Below, piece after piece: positions 1 to 7,959 of a stretch of DNA of 37,851 nt. Position 1 is the first letter of the stretch, and each line of letters begins with the position of its first letter. The notes beneath the pieces are model-generated. The model did not search any database and had not been told where the DNA came from. It was given only the letters and a program-made list of their open reading frames with translations. The translations under genes and the position numbers were made by a program. The stretch is from an uncultured Nitrospira sp. (GTDB taxonomy: Bacteria > Nitrospirota > Nitrospiria > Nitrospirales > Nitrospiraceae). The stretch covers positions 1 to 37,851 of the forward strand of contig CABVRZ010000042.1 in assembly GCA_902500775.1 (NCBI GenBank), in the 5' to 3' direction.

Positions 1-306
1 TTCCTCGTCTGTTGTCTCGATGCCAAGAACGTCAGCATCGGCGTGAACATCGTCTCGATCGGGTCGCTCACTCTCAGCCTTGTGCATCCGCGTGAGGTGT
101 TCAAACCAGCCATCCTGCTCAACGCCTGTGCGATCATTGCTGTGCATAATCACCCCTCCGGCGATCCCACGCCGAGCGCTGAGGATCGGATGCTTACCAC
201 ACGACTGCGGGATGCCGGAGAATTACTGGGTATCAGGCTCCTCGATCACCTCATTCTCGGTGACGATCGTCTCTATAGTTTCGCCGATCAGGGCTGGCCG
301 CTGTGA
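1..306 (+). CDS. radC: RadC-family JAB-domain protein, C-terminal part (5' end outside window)
   Basis: The reading frame is open from base 1, so the start lies upstream of the window. The visible residues carry the RadC signature: VHPREVFK, then HNHPSGDPTPS with a following acidic ED pair, then LLGIRLLDHLI and a final YSF segment. The two histidines, the serine and the aspartate form the JAB/MPN metal site. RadC was named as a DNA repair protein, but its role is unsettled and copies are common on genomic islands and near integrases. The C-terminal end has normal length and composition. There is no gene for 450 bases downstream, so it does not form an operon with the CHAT gene. A JAB protein and an E1-like enzyme lie within 5 kb of each other, but RadC is so common that this alone is weak evidence of a link. 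Confidence 0.9.
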   Translation, partial: FLVCCLDAKNVSIGVNIVSIGSLTLSLVHPREVFKPAILLNACAIIAVHNHPSGDPTPSAEDRMLTTRLRDAGELLGIRLLDHLILGDDRLYSFADQGWPL

Positions 307-755
307 GGGGACAGCGAAAGTACTATCGTACCTCCGCTCGAAAATCCTTCTGAAAGATTCCAGGACCCTACCACTCATCGTGGTCTGTTCCTGAGACTGG
401 GGACGCCTAAAACATAGGCAACATGCTAAACATTTCATATTTGTAGTGTCTCTCACGTAGCACTCGACTTGCTCACAAGGTTATCCCCAGAAGATGGGGA
501 CGAAGATCGTGGCCATCATGATCTTGCTCTTGTCCATCTGATTGTATTTCCTATCAAGATATCCAGGGGTCAGACTCACGCTGACACCGGTCGATAGTAC
601 TATAGCTGCTGCTGTACTCACGATGACTGGAGGGAAGCAAGTTCTTTAGCGGTGAACGTATGTGGTGCCCTCATCGCGATGCGTGCAAGCCGTTCAGGTC
701 CTGTGATATGAAGGCGGGCTGTTATAACGAGCCCAGAAAGGTGTCCGGAGAAAAC
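307..755. other. Intergenic region between radC and the CHAT-NTPase gene
   Basis: No convincing gene is seen. A short inverted repeat (TCCCCA, five bases, TGGGGA) lies at 484-500. A 15-codon hydrophobic reading frame starts at 494 but has no ribosome binding site. The promoter of the downstream gene presumably lies here, but no clear -35/-10 pair stands out. Confidence 0.5.
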
Positions 756-3374
756 ATGAGTCACGCATATTGGATTCAAATTACTAAGATTCAAGACAAG
801 GATCAGAGTGGCAATGGGGGGGGGCTCCATTACGAAGTTACCCTCTTTGCAGACACTCCAAATCGTAGGGTGCCACCGCTTGCGAAAACTCTCTGTATGG
901 ATCTGCGTGGCATGAACATCAAGGCGCATGACGAAGCGAGGGTTTCCCAAGACCCGTACGTCGCCTATGGCAACAGGATGGCCGAGTGGCTCTTTTGTGA
1001 ACAGGGTGATCGTGAACGCTTGAATTCAATTGGCCGATATCTCAAACAGGCGGAAAATCTCTTGGCGGTGAATGAGCGCCTGCGACTGCTGGTGAGTATC
1101 GAACACACACTGCTTCGAACGGATCTGACGCTCCAGGTAGCGACTTTTTTTCAGAGCTTGAGCGGTGCTGAGCACTTTCGAGTCGAAGCGGTGCGCACTG
1201 TCTGGGATGAGAGCAATGATACACAGGTGGTGAACAAGGCCCAGAAACGTCCGGTTGCTGAGAAGTTACAAGTGCTCGCGGTTCTCGCCAATCCTGATCC
1301 AACGGAAAAAAACAAGCTAGACGGATTTCCAAACATTCTCGGTCTAGAAAATGAGTTCGACGCACTGATGGACGTACTTCTTCCTCTTCAGCACTACCAG
1401 GACGCGCCTATTGTTGTGGAGCCAGTGCGTCAGGCTAGTCTGAAAGATTTGAGGGAGGCGATTCACGATAGGAATCCCCATGTCATAGTCTTCCTAGGCC
1501 ATGGTTATGGTCTGGCGAAGGGAGGAGATGGTGGATTGGTCTGTGTCGAGCAGGGAGAAGCCAAGCAGTTGGGCTATGAGCAGCTCAAGGCAGTATTGAA
1601 CTCTATTCCGGGAGGGGCCAACCTGCGAGTGGTTGTTCTACTGGCCTGCCAGAGCTTTGTGGCCGCTCCTGTCTTGTTGGGTCACGGTGTTTCTGCGGTG
1701 GTTGGGATGCAGCCATACGGTTCTGAAAACTTCCCCTGGAAAGGTGCCAAGCCGTTTGCGGAGCCGTTTTTTAGATTCCTGGCAGAGTTCAGGCCAGTGG
1801 GCCAGGCGTTGCAGCAAGGGATAGCGGGATTGCGAGACCACACGTGGCAAGAACAGGATATACAACAGCTTCGAAAGAACGGACAAGTCAATGAAGACTG
1901 GCTGAAAGAGGCCAGGCACCTGCGCCGTGCGGCATCTGTCATGCCGACCCTCTGGTTGGCAGGAGCCGATGATCGGTTGTTTGCGGAGACCGAAGCGCGG
2001 CAGCGTGCGGCCTATCGAAAGAAGCTCTCTGAACAACTGACAGTGGAGTGGTCAGGCTTGCAACGGCGTGTCGCACTGGACGCCGTATTTGTCGCGCCGC
2101 CATGCCAGGATCAAATATCCAATCAACCCATTGTCATCACCGACGAGATTGTTCGGACCCAAGCGGTGGTTATTCAGGGCGACGAGTGGAGCGGGAAGAG
2201 CACATTGGCCCATTGGGCGGTGCTAAATGCTTTTGCGACAGGGGACCGAACGCCGATTCTCGTGTCTCTCCGCGAGCTCAAGGCTAATGAGCATCTTGAG
2301 CAATGGTTGGCCAAGACCGGTCTGAGAGGGCTGGGGCTGAACGCCCCGGAAGAGATGGTGAAGTTGATCATGGGCGATTGTCAAAACGGGACGGCGATCC
2401 TGATCATCGATGATGTGGACCGAGCGTGGCTTGCACAGCCTCCCAACATGTTGCGGCAGCGATTGTTTGGACATGACCACTTTACTTCTTTGCCGTTAGT
2501 GGTAACTGCCTCAATTGATGAGCAAGCCTGCCATCCTGCTTGGAAGTGTCTGGTGATCCAACGGCTCACGGTGGAGCAGCAGGTTAAGGTCGCCGAGGCC
2601 TATGGGAGGGCAATTGGCGCGGAGCAGGCGACGCAAGAGTTCGTTGAGTGGCTGGCGAAGTCTGACAAACACATAACAGGGATCCCTGCGCTGGCAGAAC
2701 GATCCGGGTTTCTCGTGCTCCTGTTGGGTCTCTATCTACAACGGAAAGTGTTGCTGAAGGATGAGACTGATTTGCTGGAGACGGTGCAGTACCATCGATG
2801 GCGAAAGAAAGTGAGCGAGCAGATCGCGCTGACTCAGCCGGATGAGCCGGTCTACAAGCAGCAGATCCTCGAGGCATTGGGGTTTCATCTGTATTTCTGC
2901 CGAGGCGGTCAGGCAAGCGGAGCAGAAGTGGAACAGGTACTGAGACAGGTTCTTGAACAGCAGGATGAAGGAGACGGACCGATTTATCGGCCCACGGAGG
3001 CCCCAACCATGCTTCAAGAGTACACAGACGTACGACACTTTCTCCGGGGAAACCGTCAAGACGGCTGGGTCTTTCGTTCACCGGAGTGGCTGCGATTCTA
3101 TGCGGCTAGCCAGATGGCGGCACTGGTGAATGGACAGGACAAGGCCATCGTGGGCTGGATCGAGGGGACCACGTCCCTGCACTGTCAGTCCTGTGGGATT
3201 TCACTGGGCAGATGGGATGAACATGTCGCCAAAGGACAGGGTGATCAAGTCAGGGCCGCAGTCAGGGCCGCACTGGAGGAAGTCCTGCCGGCTTGGAAGC
3301 GGACAGATCCGTGGGATTGCACTGCCATTCGTCAACTGCGGCGAGTGCTGGTCCAAACGCTTCCGCTTCGCTAG
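756..3374 (+). CDS. CHAT-domain (caspase-like) protease fused to a NACHT/STAND-like NTPase
   Basis: The protein has 872 residues from the ATG at 756, which has GGAG five bases upstream; the frame stays open to an ATG at 660 that lacks such a site. After an N-terminal region of about 160 residues comes a CHAT domain. It has the expected catalytic pair: His249 in FLGHGYG and Cys298 in VLLACQS. It is followed by a P-loop NTPase with Walker A GDEWSGKS (Lys481) and Walker B ILIIDDVD (Asp552). The last 300 residues look helical and carry no repeats I can name. CHAT domains are caspase/separase-like peptidases, and fusion to a STAND-type switch suggests activation on sensing a trigger. It is most likely cytoplasmic. 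It stands alone, 255 bases before a vWA-like lipoprotein gene. The domain calls are firm; the trigger and substrate are unknown. Confidence 0.85.
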   Translation: MSHAYWIQITKIQDKDQSGNGGGLHYEVTLFADTPNRRVPPLAKTLCMDLRGMNIKAHDEARVSQDPYVAYGNRMAEWLFCEQGDRERLNSIGRYLKQAENLLAVNERLRLLVSIEHTLLRTDLTLQVATFFQSLSGAEHFRVEAVRTVWDESNDTQVVNKAQKRPVAEKLQVLAVLANPDPTEKNKLDGFPNILGLENEFDALMDVLLPLQHYQDAPIVVEPVRQASLKDLREAIHDRNPHVIVFLGHGYGLAKGGDGGLVCVEQGEAKQLGYEQLKAVLNSIPGGANLRVVVLLACQSFVAAPVLLGHGVSAVVGMQPYGSENFPWKGAKPFAEPFFRFLAEFRPVGQALQQGIAGLRDHTWQEQDIQQLRKNGQVNEDWLKEARHLRRAASVMPTLWLAGADDRLFAETEARQRAAYRKKLSEQLTVEWSGLQRRVALDAVFVAPPCQDQISNQPIVITDEIVRTQAVVIQGDEWSGKSTLAHWAVLNAFATGDRTPILVSLRELKANEHLEQWLAKTGLRGLGLNAPEEMVKLIMGDCQNGTAILIIDDVDRAWLAQPPNMLRQRLFGHDHFTSLPLVVTASIDEQACHPAWKCLVIQRLTVEQQVKVAEAYGRAIGAEQATQEFVEWLAKSDKHITGIPALAERSGFLVLLLGLYLQRKVLLKDETDLLETVQYHRWRKKVSEQIALTQPDEPVYKQQILEALGFHLYFCRGGQASGAEVEQVLRQVLEQQDEGDGPIYRPTEAPTMLQEYTDVRHFLRGNRQDGWVFRSPEWLRFYAASQMAALVNGQDKAIVGWIEGTTSLHCQSCGISLGRWDEHVAKGQGDQVRAAVRAALEEVLPAWKRTDPWDCTAIRQLRRVLVQTLPLR

Positions 3375-3629
3375 TCTTGTTCGTCGACGGGAGTGCTCCA
3401 AGGTCTAGGATGTCGTCATCGGTCTGCGGAGAAACAGTTCATCAACGTACACAGGCCGGTGCTCAACCTGCCCATGGTGTTCTGCAGAGCACGCACGACT
3501 CAGCTTCTTCTGGCTTCTTTCAGACATCGGTAATCCACCCACTCTGACCACGTCAAATTCCACCCCAGCAGGGAGGATTCTTCCAGTAGGACGCAAGTTC
3601 ACCGCTAATCACTAAAGGAGGAAACCACC

Positions 3630-4520
3630 ATGTTGAGAGAAGGGAGACGAGGTACCCGTCTTGTGGGGCTGATCATGTTCTGTGCGCTCTCGGTCGGAGG
3701 CTGTGCACCGGATGAGAACGAAGCGCTGGCATCACCCGCAATGAAGCCCAGAGGAGAGAGTATTGTGAATAGCAATCTCTCAACCTGTCCTGGCCCAGGT
3801 GACGGAGATCCGGCCCGTATTCTGTATCTGATGCTGGACCGGACCGGTTCATACATGAGAGAGACAAAAACATTTGAAGATATGAAGCTTGAGAGCCTAC
3901 GCTACCTGCGCGAGGCGCCACCGAACACAATGGTCTATGTTGCCTTTGTGAGCGATGATTCTAATAGAGGCGATGAACTTGTTGTGAAGGAGCTGGTCCC
4001 ACCAAGTTTGGAGAGCGTTGTCTGTAAGCCGACAAATCCGTTCGATCCGGCACAGCGCCGGCATTGCACAACGATCAAGCAACAGGGTGAGGCGCGACGT
4101 ACCTGCGTCCAGCAAGCCTATCAGCGAATCACCCAACAGATCCAAGCCTTGAGGCCAAGTAAGGCCAACCGGACGGATTTCGACGGAGCCTTATTGCTCG
4201 CCGGTGAAGTCCTTCAAGCCTTTCCACAGGCAGACAAGGCTGCCATCATCCTGTCTGATGCGGAAGATACGGTCAATAAGTCGTTCCTGAGCAAACAGGG
4301 TGGCTTCAGCCATGTCAGCGTCGTCTTGCGGCCACCATTAGGAAAAGGGCTCTCCCTAGCGAATGGCGCGTTGACGAAGTATGCGGAGGTACTTCGCTCC
4401 TCGGGGGCGGTGGTGGCCGTGGTACCGATGAACGTGCCGATTTCGGCAAAAGTCTTTGCCGGTGGAGAATCTTCCATAGGGAGACCAGAAGCCGTGGGCC
4501 TGGCGATCGCTACGAGATAG
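3630..4520 (+). CDS. von Willebrand factor A-like lipoprotein
   Basis: The ATG at 3630 follows AAAGGAGG at the ideal distance. The 296-residue product opens with a basic stretch, a hydrophobic core and the lipobox SVGGC, so it should be lipid-anchored outside the cytoplasm. From about residue 65 the sequence ILYLMLDRTGSY resembles the start of a vWA domain. The D-x-T-x-S triad matches the metal-ion-dependent adhesion site, and a later strand reads AAIILSDAED as in the vWA core. vWA domains mediate metal-dependent protein-protein contacts. Several extra cysteines lie at about residues 130-160, possibly forming disulfides. A strong terminator follows, so this ends a transcript that may start with the CHAT-NTPase gene. 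The vWA call rests on motif pattern only. Confidence 0.7.
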   Translation: MLREGRRGTRLVGLIMFCALSVGGCAPDENEALASPAMKPRGESIVNSNLSTCPGPGDGDPARILYLMLDRTGSYMRETKTFEDMKLESLRYLREAPPNTMVYVAFVSDDSNRGDELVVKELVPPSLESVVCKPTNPFDPAQRRHCTTIKQQGEARRTCVQQAYQRITQQIQALRPSKANRTDFDGALLLAGEVLQAFPQADKAAIILSDAEDTVNKSFLSKQGGFSHVSVVLRPPLGKGLSLANGALTKYAEVLRSSGAVVAVVPMNVPISAKVFAGGESSIGRPEAVGLAIATR

Positions 4521-4573
4521 GGATCACTTCCATCGGCTTCTCGCAGTGGCAGTGTCAACGGGCTATCGGTATA

Positions 4574-4608
4574 GAAGAGGCTTCCCCGAGGAAGCCTCTT
4601 CGCTTTTC
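4574..4608 (+). terminator. Rho-independent terminator after the vWA-like lipoprotein gene
   Basis: A perfect 12-base stem (GAAGAGGCTTCC pairing with GGAAGCCTCTTC) with a four-base loop is followed by a short T run (GCTTTTC). It starts 54 bases after the stop codon. Confidence 0.85.
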
Positions 4609-4699
4609 ACAACGTCCATTGCGAAGGGGCAGACATTTGTCAAGCGGTGAAGCGTTGGTGTGAAGTGGAACGATGGAGAGGCTCTCTCATCGAATGGTT

Positions 4700-4735
4700 A
4701 AGGGAAAAAGCCGGGCTGCGTAACGCAGCCCGGCT
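4700..4735 (-). terminator. Rho-independent terminator of the small minus-strand peptide gene
   Basis: A perfect 12-base stem (AGCCGGGCTGCG pairing with CGCAGCCCGGCT) has a three-base loop. Read on the minus strand it is followed by TTTTTCCCTT. It begins nine bases after the stop of the gene at 4744-4950 and faces the plus-strand terminator at 4574-4608. Its presence is good evidence that the small gene is transcribed. Confidence 0.85.
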
Positions 4736-4743
4736 GAGCGGCG

Positions 4744-4950
4744 TTAGTCCAGTCCGTACTGGACTGACAGCCGCGTGGCGGTCGCCGGTACAGAAGTCGT
4801 CCTTCCCCGGTCTGTTGGATTGGTACGGGGAGCAGCCTGTTGTGTCGCATCACGAACCATCTCCGCATCCAGGAGGGACTTCAACGATGCGTACGGTTCG
4901 TTGTCTGCTACCGCCGCACCCGCTGGCTCGGTGTCCTGTTGGTGATCCAT
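4744..4950 (-). CDS. Small uncharacterised protein (68 aa), divergent from the E1-like gene
   Basis: The ATG at 4950 has AGGAGG eight bases upstream, and a strong terminator follows the stop, so this is very probably a real gene. A GTG three codons upstream overlaps the ribosome binding site and is less likely. The 68-residue product is hydrophilic with no membrane segment or cysteine. It is rich in Ala, Thr, Asp and Gln and ends in LSVQYGLD. I recognise no family. It is transcribed away from the E1-like gene, with 155 bases between the two starts, so they may share a regulatory region. E1-like enzymes activate either ubiquitin-like proteins or peptide precursors such as microcin C. A small protein beside one is therefore a candidate substrate, but there is no beta-grasp pattern or terminal di-glycine to support a ubiquitin-like identity. 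Confidence 0.65.
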   Translation of the reverse strand: MDHQQDTEPAGAAVADNEPYASLKSLLDAEMVRDATQQAAPRTNPTDRGRTTSVPATATRLSVQYGLD

Positions 4951-5105
4951 CTGCTTCACCTCCTTTCTCTCATCGTCATCGTCTGTGCGGCAGAAGAATC
5001 TGACGAATGCCCTCCCGTACTCCTCTTGGCTGTCAGGACACCGAGATCACCGTGGGATTCAAAGAGAGGATAGCAATTTGTAATTCAGGAGAGTGAGACG
5101 TCATC

Positions 5106-6437
5106 ATGGAAGTAACCTCCGCCATCGCGACATTCGTGATTCCAACAGCGTTATTGCGAACCATCATCCAGCGGTTGCAACTGGCACCCCATGCGTTCGT
5201 CCATGGAACACTTGGACTCAGTCGAACCGAATCGGGTTGGCGGTTGTTGGCGCGATCTGTCGAGTCTATGGCTGACTCGGAATGGATGCCAAGACGGCGC
5301 CTTGATCGTCCATCGTTTGAGATCGGATTTGCTCCCAACAACGTGACACAACCGGAGGCCTGGGAAACGGTGGACTGGGCGATTCGGTTTGATTACGGCT
5401 CACAAGGGCCGCCGGTATGCCGGATCCATTTGGGGATCGCCGAAGAGCGCGGGCAGTTCACCGGAGCCTTTCTCTTGCACAACGAGTCTATGCCCCTTAG
5501 GACGATGCACGTAGTTGGGGCAGGGATGGCGCGCTTCGAGGCGGGTAAGGTTCAGGGATCGTCCACCACTCTCGGCCCCTATGAGGCACGACGATGGAGT
5601 CGGCTCGTCGGGGCAATGGGAGGAGCCACAATCTGGCGGCGATTGACGGACCTGTCGATCGCCGTGGTCGGGGTGGGACGCACCGGTAGTATCGTGGCGG
5701 CGTCGTTGACGCGATCCGGTTGTCACGCACTGACCTTGATCGATCCCGACCGGTTGGAGCCGCACAATTGTGATGCCATGGATCTCGTGACGCCGATGGA
5801 CTGTGGACGATTTAAGGTAGAGGTTGTGGCTGAGCGGCTTATGGAAGTGAATGAATCTGCGCGTCCCCTTGCCGTTCCCGAATCCGTGTTCTCCCGACGA
5901 GCGTATGAGGCGCTGAAACAAGCCGATGTGATTGTCTGTGCCGTGGATGCTCCCGCACCGAGACTGGCAACCGGGGCACTTGCGGCTAGTTACCTCAAGC
6001 CCTGGCTGGATCTTGGTACAGGTGTGTTCCGAGAGGGACAACAGGCGATAGGGCATTCTGGGAGTCACGGAGTCGCACGTATCCAGATGGGAGCCGATAT
6101 CCGACTTGTGCTTCCAGCTGATGGATGTGTGTTGTGCTGGGGAGGCCTGGACGCAGCTCCGCAGGGACTCCGTGAATGGGAACAGGAGGCAGGACAAGTC
6201 GATTGGCAACGACAGCGGGCAGGCTCGTTTCGAAGCCTCAACATGTTTGCCGTGGCCACTGGGTTGAGGTGGCTAGAAGAATTAATTATGGGGCGACTGA
6301 CGGAGTCGCAATGGCAGCGGGTGGAAATTAACGAACGGGGATTGGCTGATTGGCGAATGATGAGTCCCCGTCGAGACCCGGCGTGTCTGCTCTGTGCTCA
6401 GATTGGGGACGGTGATGCGGGAACAGGTTTGCTGTAA
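5106..6437 (+). CDS. E1/ThiF/MoeB-like adenylyltransferase with an unassigned N-terminal domain
   Basis: The 443-residue protein has about 175 N-terminal residues that I cannot assign, then a ThiF/E1 Rossmann domain. The nucleotide loop GVGRTG is at 189-194, followed by LIDPDRLEPHN and a downstream ADVIVCAVDAPAPR segment typical of E1 folds. Two CxxC pairs (Cys341/344 and Cys427/430) should hold the structural zinc found in MoeB and ThiF. E1-like enzymes adenylate the C-terminus of a protein or peptide using ATP. The arginine of the canonical NLxR segment is absent here (residues 221-224 read NCDA), so activity may be altered. The start is set by an in-frame stop just upstream. Its ribosome binding site is weak, with AGGAG 14 bases away. 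It is followed 184 bases later by a membrane protein gene on the same strand. Confidence 0.8.
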   Translation: MEVTSAIATFVIPTALLRTIIQRLQLAPHAFVHGTLGLSRTESGWRLLARSVESMADSEWMPRRRLDRPSFEIGFAPNNVTQPEAWETVDWAIRFDYGSQGPPVCRIHLGIAEERGQFTGAFLLHNESMPLRTMHVVGAGMARFEAGKVQGSSTTLGPYEARRWSRLVGAMGGATIWRRLTDLSIAVVGVGRTGSIVAASLTRSGCHALTLIDPDRLEPHNCDAMDLVTPMDCGRFKVEVVAERLMEVNESARPLAVPESVFSRRAYEALKQADVIVCAVDAPAPRLATGALAASYLKPWLDLGTGVFREGQQAIGHSGSHGVARIQMGADIRLVLPADGCVLCWGGLDAAPQGLREWEQEAGQVDWQRQRAGSFRSLNMFAVATGLRWLEELIMGRLTESQWQRVEINERGLADWRMMSPRRDPACLLCAQIGDGDAGTGLL

Positions 6438-6621
6438 CGAACCACTCCTAACATGTAAGGAAACAGTTGTCAGATTTCTGCTTTGCTTCAACGGTGAGCG
6501 AGTCGTGAGGAAAACGTAGCGGCGTAGCTGCGTGAGAACGTCCGCATGCGAGCTTGTCAGAATGGGAACCTCGGGTGAGGATTCCTTCACAGGGGACATA
6601 CCATACAACCGAGGAGGGACC

Positions 6622-7800
6622 ATGGATACTCAGATGATGGTGACGATTGCGGGAGTTGTGCTGGCAGTGTTCGTCTTGTTCCTTGTGCTCAAGAAGTCAA
6701 TAACTTGGATAGAAAACAGCCTCACGACCCTCTTGCGGATGATGCAAGGATGGGCAGAGAGAACGACCGCGTTTGCCGTCAGTCTCTTTCGGCCCCAGAG
6801 TCGGCGCTCATCCCCTGAACACACAAGATTGGAAGGGAGCGACCTTGAGTGGCTAGCCTTGGGCCTCTTATCCTTTTCGCTCATTCTCTGTTCCGTAGCG
6901 GCAGAATTTATTTTACTAGCGGCAGTTCTCGGTCCTCTCTTCGGGCTTGAGTGGAGCTTCGCTGGCGCGCACTTCGACTGGATCGTCGCGGGGGCATTGC
7001 TCGCTTCGATCTGCGTATTCGGAGACACTCTCCTATGCATATTTTCAGGGAAGAAGCACGTGGATGATGGTGAGCAAGCGAGGAAGCTCAGAGATATCCC
7101 ACAGAGTCTCGGTCTTCGAGTGTGTTTGGCGCTGATGTCCATCGGCGGGATTTTCACCGTGGGCTATGTTGTCCTGTTGGCGGGAAAGATGAGGGCCGAG
7201 GCATTATTCGAGAGTTCCATGGAAGCGATCGCTAGTGCAAACGGCACGGAGGTTGTACTTTCACTCGCGCTGATCTGCTTTCTGGCCATCGCGATCGACG
7301 TCATTACCAGTGAGAGTCTGAGGATCGTCTTGCGATTGATATTTGGCGTCGTCTTCCTAGTTGGAGGCGTTGTCTTGTGGGGACTTGCTGCAATCACCTA
7401 TGGCGGTCAGCTGATTGCGGCGCTGATCAAAGAACTCATCGGTGCTGGCAATGATGGCGAAAGTGTCTTCAAATTGGCGGACGACAAAGGGAAGAGCTTC
7501 GTCGAGCGGGTTATCAACTTCTTGCGATCGATATTTGGTGAAGAGATGGTGACCACCGGCGAGACGAAGGACGTCAAGAAGCCGGCAACTTCCCGAGAAG
7601 GAGACTTTCCGTCATCGAACGAACATGCTGGACGGAATGTGAAACCAGTCCAGCCACCCGATCCACAACGTGAGGTCGTGTTCGTGCGACCACGAGTGGC
7701 CGACGTCGATCCAGAAGACCGTGAGCTCGTAGGAGTGGCGGCGGACAGCAAGAAACGGGACGACCGATCACAAGCGTATCAGTGGGACTTTCCTGGTTGA
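6622..7800 (+). CDS. Multi-pass membrane protein with a long charged C-terminal tail
   Basis: The ATG at 6622 follows GAGGAGGGACC and gives a 392-residue protein. The frame runs upstream to 6532, but that start lacks a binding site. About six hydrophobic segments are visible. The first is near residues 5-27 (AGVVLAVFVLFLVL), with others near 75-108, 115-137, 160-185, 205-230 and 232-262. They are followed by some 130 hydrophilic residues rich in Asp, Glu, Lys, Arg and Pro. I do not recognise a family. The tail is probably cytoplasmic and could be a docking or signalling segment. The gene lies between the E1-like gene and the first NACHT-HEAT gene on the same strand, with gaps of 184 and 159 bases. 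It could be the membrane partner of either, which is inference from position only. Confidence 0.75.
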   Translation: MDTQMMVTIAGVVLAVFVLFLVLKKSITWIENSLTTLLRMMQGWAERTTAFAVSLFRPQSRRSSPEHTRLEGSDLEWLALGLLSFSLILCSVAAEFILLAAVLGPLFGLEWSFAGAHFDWIVAGALLASICVFGDTLLCIFSGKKHVDDGEQARKLRDIPQSLGLRVCLALMSIGGIFTVGYVVLLAGKMRAEALFESSMEAIASANGTEVVLSLALICFLAIAIDVITSESLRIVLRLIFGVVFLVGGVVLWGLAAITYGGQLIAALIKELIGAGNDGESVFKLADDKGKSFVERVINFLRSIFGEEMVTTGETKDVKKPATSREGDFPSSNEHAGRNVKPVQPPDPQREVVFVRPRVADVDPEDRELVGVAADSKKRDDRSQAYQWDFPG

Positions 7801-7959
7801 GGAGGAGGGGAGCGGCAGTAGAACCACAACAAGCTGTCGCTCCTGTCTGGTTTTAGAGTGAGTTAGGGGACTGCCGCAGGACGAATTGAGGAACAAACGA
7901 CAGTCTTGTTAGCATAGTGGTCCGTTACAAGAAATCGAAGTCGACAGTAGTCAAATGCC

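Noticed and set aside
494..541. 15-codon hydrophobic peptide that could be a type I toxin
   Set aside because: It has no ribosome binding site and no visible antisense RNA arrangement, and is too short to support.
4744..4950. Ubiquitin-like identity for the 68-residue protein
   Set aside because: It has no beta-grasp pattern, no terminal di-glycine and low hydrophobicity, so it is kept as uncharacterised.
5400..6209. Minus-strand frame of 269 codons across the E1-like gene
   Set aside because: It has no recognisable motif and lies opposite the conserved Rossmann and zinc motifs of the plus strand.
7860..7920. Possible promoter TTGAGG with TAGCAT before NACHT paralog 1
   Set aside because: Each box matches only four of six consensus bases with 18-base spacing, which is not distinguishable from chance.
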